Positions 60,347 to 64,000 of a stretch of DNA of 64,000 nt are shown here, piece after piece. The stretch comes from Perilla frutescens (lineage: Eukaryota > Streptophyta > Magnoliopsida > Lamiales > Lamiaceae). Position numbers and translations under genes: made by a program. The DNA is taken from positions 14,392,088 through 14,456,087 of the forward strand of contig BRKX01000018.1 of assembly GCA_026008535.1 (NCBI GenBank), in the 5' to 3' direction. How positions within the stretch are numbered: the stretch's first letter is position 1; each line of letters begins with the position of its first letter. A model generated the notes under the pieces. It searched no databases and was not told where the DNA came from. It saw only the letters and a program-made list of their open reading frames with translations.

Positions 60347-61666
60347 TTATTTGCTCATGTGCGAGAGACCAGCTCGAGTCTCTTGCTTAAACTTCTTGTT
60401 CTCCTCAGCCATAGCAAACACAAGATCTTCCAGCCTACTTGGCTTCCTTTTCTCCTCGGGTGGTGGCAATGGGCGTCCAGAATGCCCATTCTCCGGCCTT
60501 CTCCATCTAAAGTTTTCATGGTCTCTCCAGCCAGGATTATAAGTCTGGGAATGAGGATCATATCTTCTGGAATGCCCATTCTGGCCACCTATAGCATTCA
60601 TTTCTTCCATTTCGTCTTGTAGAGTGGGGCATTCATCCGTGAAGTGAGATATGCTTTTGCATACCCCATAAGGTCTAGGCTTCCTCGCCATGCTTGCACC
60701 GGATAAGATTTTCTCAATTTTATCGCACAATCTATCAATTCTGCCATCCTGGTCCGGTGTCCTCTCTGTTTCACTTACAGCTCGAATGCCCTCTCCACCG
60801 AAGTCTCGGTTGTCTTCAGCCATCTCCGTGAGGATTCTGAATGCTTCAACAGGCTGTTTGTTCAAAATGAATCCTCCACATGAGGCATTCACAATCGTTC
60901 TCTCATGTGGTCTCAATCCTCCGACGAAATACTGAATCAAGTCATGTTCAGTAATCTGGTGCTGTGGGCATTTCGCCAGCATCGCCTGGAATCTTCCCCA
61001 GTAGTCATAGAAACTTTCGTTAGTTCCCCTCTTCAGGCTCCCTATCCTTCTTCTCATTTGTTGCACTCTGGATGCTGAGAAGTATTTCTCCAAAAACTTC
61101 TGTTGAAGTTGTCTCCATGTGGTCACAGCGCCAGTGGGCAGTGTGTACAGCCAGTCCCGTGCCCCATCTTGAAGAGTAAAAGGGAATGAAACCAACCGCA
61201 CATACTCTTCTCGTCCATGATTGGATGGTTGAGTTTGGCAAACCATCTCAAAATCTTGCAAATGCCTTTGTGGATCCTCTCCAGGCATTCCATGAAACTT
61301 CGGCAAGATCTGGATAAAGTTTGCGTGAATATCCCAGTTCTGAGTCACAGCTGGGAGTGTAATGCCCATTGGGCGCAAATTCATGTTGGTCGGGAAGACC
61401 AATTGTCTTAAAGTCCTGTTATCATCCGCATTGCCATTCGCGGCATTTCTGTTTGCGGCCATGTTGATGTTGTGGCCGTTCTCGAACTGTCCTTCCTCCT
61501 CATGCCCTTCGTCTCCTTGATCTTCTCGGTCTTCTGGTGGTGGTGTGGGCTCACGAGGTCTGTTTGCTGCTTGGCGTGCCCTCTTCACTGCTGCCCTGTT
61601 TTTGCTCGAAGTCTTCTCTATTTCCGGATCGTACAATAGAGTCTCCTCTGAAGAGCCCCTGGGCAT
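60347..61666 (-). CDS. gag: Athila gag
   Basis: About 439 codons from the ATG at 61666, 72 bp downstream of the 5' LTR (on the minus strand) and just after the primer site, to a TAA at 60347-60349. Retrotrans_gag domain at about residues 155-255 (FTLQDGARDWLYTLP, FLEKYF, QQMRRRI, GTNESFYDYWGRF). The nucleocapsid knuckle near residue 333 reads YGVCKSISHFTDEC: the first Cys of the usual CxxC-x4-H-x4-C is Tyr. After the knuckle come Arg/Pro-rich sequence and a coiled segment ending HMSK. The TAA that separates it from pol is in phase, and Athila gag and pol are normally one frame, so it is probably a recent lesion; programmed readthrough cannot be excluded. Confidence 0.9.
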   Translation of the reverse strand: MPRGSSEETLLYDPEIEKTSSKNRAAVKRARQAANRPREPTPPPEDREDQGDEGHEEEGQFENGHNINMAANRNAANGNADDNRTLRQLVFPTNMNLRPMGITLPAVTQNWDIHANFIQILPKFHGMPGEDPQRHLQDFEMVCQTQPSNHGREEYVRLVSFPFTLQDGARDWLYTLPTGAVTTWRQLQQKFLEKYFSASRVQQMRRRIGSLKRGTNESFYDYWGRFQAMLAKCPQHQITEHDLIQYFVGGLRPHERTIVNASCGGFILNKQPVEAFRILTEMAEDNRDFGGEGIRAVSETERTPDQDGRIDRLCDKIEKILSGASMARKPRPYGVCKSISHFTDECPTLQDEMEEMNAIGGQNGHSRRYDPHSQTYNPGWRDHENFRWRRPENGHSGRPLPPPEEKRKPSRLEDLVFAMAEENKKFKQETRAGLSHMSK

Positions 61667-61715
61667 CAACTTCCAGGCTCACCAATTGTGGAAGATAAAA
61701 TCACTAGAAACCAGC

Positions 61716-61733
61716 TCCCCGGCAACGGCGCCA
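61716..61733 (-). other. Primer binding site, tRNA-Asp
   Basis: TCCCCGGCAACGGCGCCA on the plus strand equals the 3' end of plant tRNA-Asp including CCA, so the minus-strand RNA would pair with it. It lies four bases from the LTR end. Athila elements use tRNA-Asp. Confidence 0.9.
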
Positions 61734-61737
61734 ATTT

Positions 61738-63335
61738 TGACGCGCTGTCGTTTCATGTGCAAAAATATATTTATAAACTCCTGTGCCCACAGCGAGCGTA
61801 GCTAGCCAATGAGTACGGGTCGATCCCACAGAGAGCTGTTATGATTCTATCTTTAAATAACCAATCACAAAGGGGGTTTTGGTGTTGTCACTATACTAAA
61901 ATTAAATCTGCAAAAGAAACTAAAGAAAACAATCAAATAACAAAAGATTCTGGCATTTGAATTAGATCTTGGTTAAACATAAAACAACTCGATCATGGGC
62001 ACACCGATTTTCATACATGATAGGTCATCTAGTTATGGTGACCGGATTCCTCTCATGCGTCTCCTCATCCATCCTTTCATTTTAGGTTTAAAAGTGATTC
62101 CTCTTCGATTAAACCCCTAACCAGTTACCCATCTCCCGATTCCTCTAAGAGATGTAAGCAAGCAAGCAGCAGTGTGCCCTAGACGGACCCAGATCTGTTG
62201 TGTTCAACTGATTCCTCTTGTGCCCACAACAACCCATTAATTCCCTAATTACTATATGAACCGACACACAGTCACGATTCACCAATTCAATTAATAGTGG
62301 TGTGCCCTCTTTACCTAACGAGTGATCAGCCACATTGGGCACTTCAGACACACACTCACGTGGAACAAGGCACAAGAATTAACAGAAACTAATCATGCAT
62401 TACTATGCCCATTTTGGCCTCACGAGTCCAGATTTATGTTTAATCCAATCTCATCATTCAAATGCCAGAATTAAAGATCTAGCCGAGAAGGCTAGACATA
62501 ATCAAACTTGCAGAATTTAAAGACATGAAAATAAACGAAAACTTACAGATTTAATTAATCAAAAATTCGACTCCAACGTCGATGAACATAAACATACCCT
62601 AAGTCCCGAAGGTTTAAGACCTTTCGGATTGTTTGGCTGCCTAAGCAGCGTACGGAAATTAAATGCAGAAAATGTAAAGTGTAGAAATGTTTCAGAGTAT
62701 CTAACCACTCCTTTTTCTAGAAATTAAACTTGTTTAAGTAGTTACATTTCCGAGTAGAGTCTCTCCCACAGGCGGGGGTCTTCTGCTGAAAATCCGAAAC
62801 GGCGTGCCCTCGCTGGCTTGACTGGATAAGCTTCAGCTCCAACAAATCCCTATTTTTTAGGGATTGTTCTTATCTCCTCAGATTTAGCTTTATCTCCTTG
62901 ACTGAGCTTATCCTTTTGTTGCAGCACCTTCCAGGAGTCCAGCTTAGCTCCAACTCTCCCACGGATAATGTAGCTATCTTTCCACCAGCTGCTCTTCAAC
63001 TGACTCCTGAATTCTACTGGAATGCCCATTCTGCCCGGTGGTTGAGTCTGTGCGAGTACTGTGGGTACGGCATCGTCTGTCAGCTCCATCTGTATCTGAT
63101 ATGCCCACTTCACTGACCGAATATGAGATGGATACTGAGGACGTCTCATGTGCCTCTGATGATCATATGTGCGAGATAATCGTGAATATTTGGGCATAAA
63201 ATGCCCCTTCCGCCAGACTCGACTCTTGAAATGCCCTTTGACCGCAACCTGGTCCTTTTCGACTCAAAACACACTAAAAAGGACATTTATACACGATAAA
63301 ATGCCCCTAAAAACACGAAATAAATAGACTTATCA
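61738..63335 (-). repeat. Athila 5' LTR
   Basis: 1598 bp, the upstream LTR in the element's own orientation. About 44 substitutions and no gaps relative to 51082-52679, mostly transitions. Confidence 0.93.
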
Positions 63336-63339
63336 ATTG

Positions 63340-63997
63340 ACATTGAGTGTCTCTAGTTGTACCAGTAAAAGTACCGGTGTAGCTGTTTGAACAGCTGACT
63401 GTCTTCCTCGATAACATACACGAAGTGAATGAGAAGGAGATTCATTACATCCTTCTGAGCACTCTTGACTTCATATTCGCTACTATAGAAAGTGCGAATA
63501 TTGTCTTCAGTCAATTGAAGAGGAGGGCAGGCTCTCCTGAAGTACTCAGCTCCATAATTTGGATGATGGATTCCAATGAAGGGAATAAGCTCATCTGGAT
63601 CAGTGCAGGGTTTAAAATCCACTGATGATCCGTTTTTGGAGTGAAGAGAGGGAACTTCATTGGCATCTGAACTGCTTGAAGTTGTAAGGCCAGATTTGGC
63701 TTTAGATCTCCTCTTCCTCTTGAGTGACTAAAGATGTGCCTTCTCTTTCTTGGGAATCCAGTCGAATATGAGGATTGGCAGTGCGTCATTATCTGGAAGA
63801 TTCAACATATATTCCAGGAGCTTGCTCATTCGTAGAACAAGTCCTACTTTGGACTCAAATTTACTAGTTCTCTTTGAGTCTGCCGCTTTGATGACTTGAT
63901 ACTTAAATTGGGAGAAGATAAATTCTGCCCAATTAGCTTCCAATCCTTCTACAAGGTGTATCATTACCTTGTATCTTTCTTGAGTCAACTGACTCAA
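63340..63997 (-). pseudogene. SIRE third ORF, copy A, N-terminal part (runs off window)
   Basis: Open at the right window edge. It encodes VMIHLVEGLEANWAEFIFSQ, then VGLVLRMSKLLEYML, a basic KRKRRSK stretch, an acidic/proline linker and VYVIEEDSQLFKQLHRYFY, then a TAG at about 63353. The order of parts equals copy B (48130-49790), including the box F-K-x-L-x-RY at the end. The segments at 63997 and 63622 share a phase with the continuation at 51081. Athila inserted just after the LHRYF box. Confidence 0.6.
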
Positions 63998-64000
63998 GCT

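Larger units (their letters stand above)
51082..63335 (-). mobile_element. Complete Athila-type Ty3-gypsy retrotransposon
   Basis: 12,254 bp with two LTRs of exactly 1598 bp, a tRNA-Asp primer site, gag-pol, a gap, an ATHILA-domain ORF, about 1.1 kb of non-coding DNA and a polypurine tract. It is inserted in the SIRE third ORF; ATTG abuts both ends (51078-51081, 63336-63339). A clean 5-bp duplication is not seen. About 44 LTR mismatches counted by eye (2.7%), no indels, indicate a fairly recent insertion. Three in-frame stops make this copy defective as read. The third ORF, the tRNA-Asp primer and the absence of a chromodomain place it in Athila. Confidence 0.93.
44190..63997 (-). mobile_element. 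SIRE-type Ty1-copia element, 3' half, with nested insertions
   Basis: The 3' LTR (44190-45951), its polypurine tract and the downstream parts of the internal region lie on the minus strand. The 5' LTR, gag and pol are expected beyond 64000. Two divergent copies of a third ORF (A: 63997-63340 plus 51081-50345; B: about 49790-48130) occupy the internal DNA. An Athila element (51082-63335) and a solo LTR (46380-47847) are nested inside. Lineage is inferred from the LTR start TGTTAGG, the AAAAAGGGGGAAAT tract and the presence of a post-pol ORF, all typical of SIRE/Maximus. Confidence 0.75.

Overview
The window is plant nuclear DNA, almost certainly eudicot. It is AT-rich, spliceosomal introns are visible, a SMAX1-LIKE gene is present, and most of the rest is plant transposon families. 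An asterid such as a Lamiales species is plausible but cannot be proved from the sequence. Only two ordinary host genes are supported. One is a 67-residue two-CxxC protein (15842-16045, minus). The other is a three-exon SMXL4/5-type gene (36002-39628, minus) of about 1004 residues with an EAR motif and no RGKT degron.

Left part (1-15.6 kb): a MITE; a decayed Ty1-copia element whose gag start is inverted relative to its pol, with a hAT MITE in its LTR-like flank; a foldback cluster (4.76-6.56 kb); a 2.3 kb inverted-repeat element set in a TA microsatellite (7.95-10.29 kb); a solo LTR (10.31-11.58 kb); and several MITEs, some with clean target duplications.

Middle (16.6-35.7 kb): a truncated CACTA end; a 5.3 kb MULE-like element (18.99-24.33 kb); a MULE-type element with a perfect 9-bp duplication (24886-25670); a third TA-microsatellite element (26.81-30.39 kb) carrying a 2032-bp CACTA element, which itself holds a SINE-like unit; then 5 kb with little in it. 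The 5.3 kb element carries a duplicated exon of a DUF1985-like protein, the two ends of a FAR1/MULE transposase with the core deleted, and scraps of gypsy integrase. It is filled with dozens of TTTTAGCA motifs that switch strand near its middle. The other two TA-microsatellite elements hold related TTAGCA-core motif sets. This combination resembles the sequence-specific anti-silencing arrangement of VANDAL MULEs and is the most interesting signal here.

Right part (44.2-64 kb): the 3' half of a minus-strand SIRE-type copia element with a 3' LTR, a polypurine tract and two divergent tandem copies of its third ORF. It is interrupted by a gypsy-like solo LTR (46380-47847) and by a complete 12.25 kb Athila-type Ty3-gypsy element (51082-63335). 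The Athila copy has two 1598-bp LTRs, a tRNA-Asp primer site, gag, pol and an ATHILA-domain ORF. It is young (about 2.7% LTR divergence by eye) but carries one in-frame stop between gag and pol and two in the third ORF.
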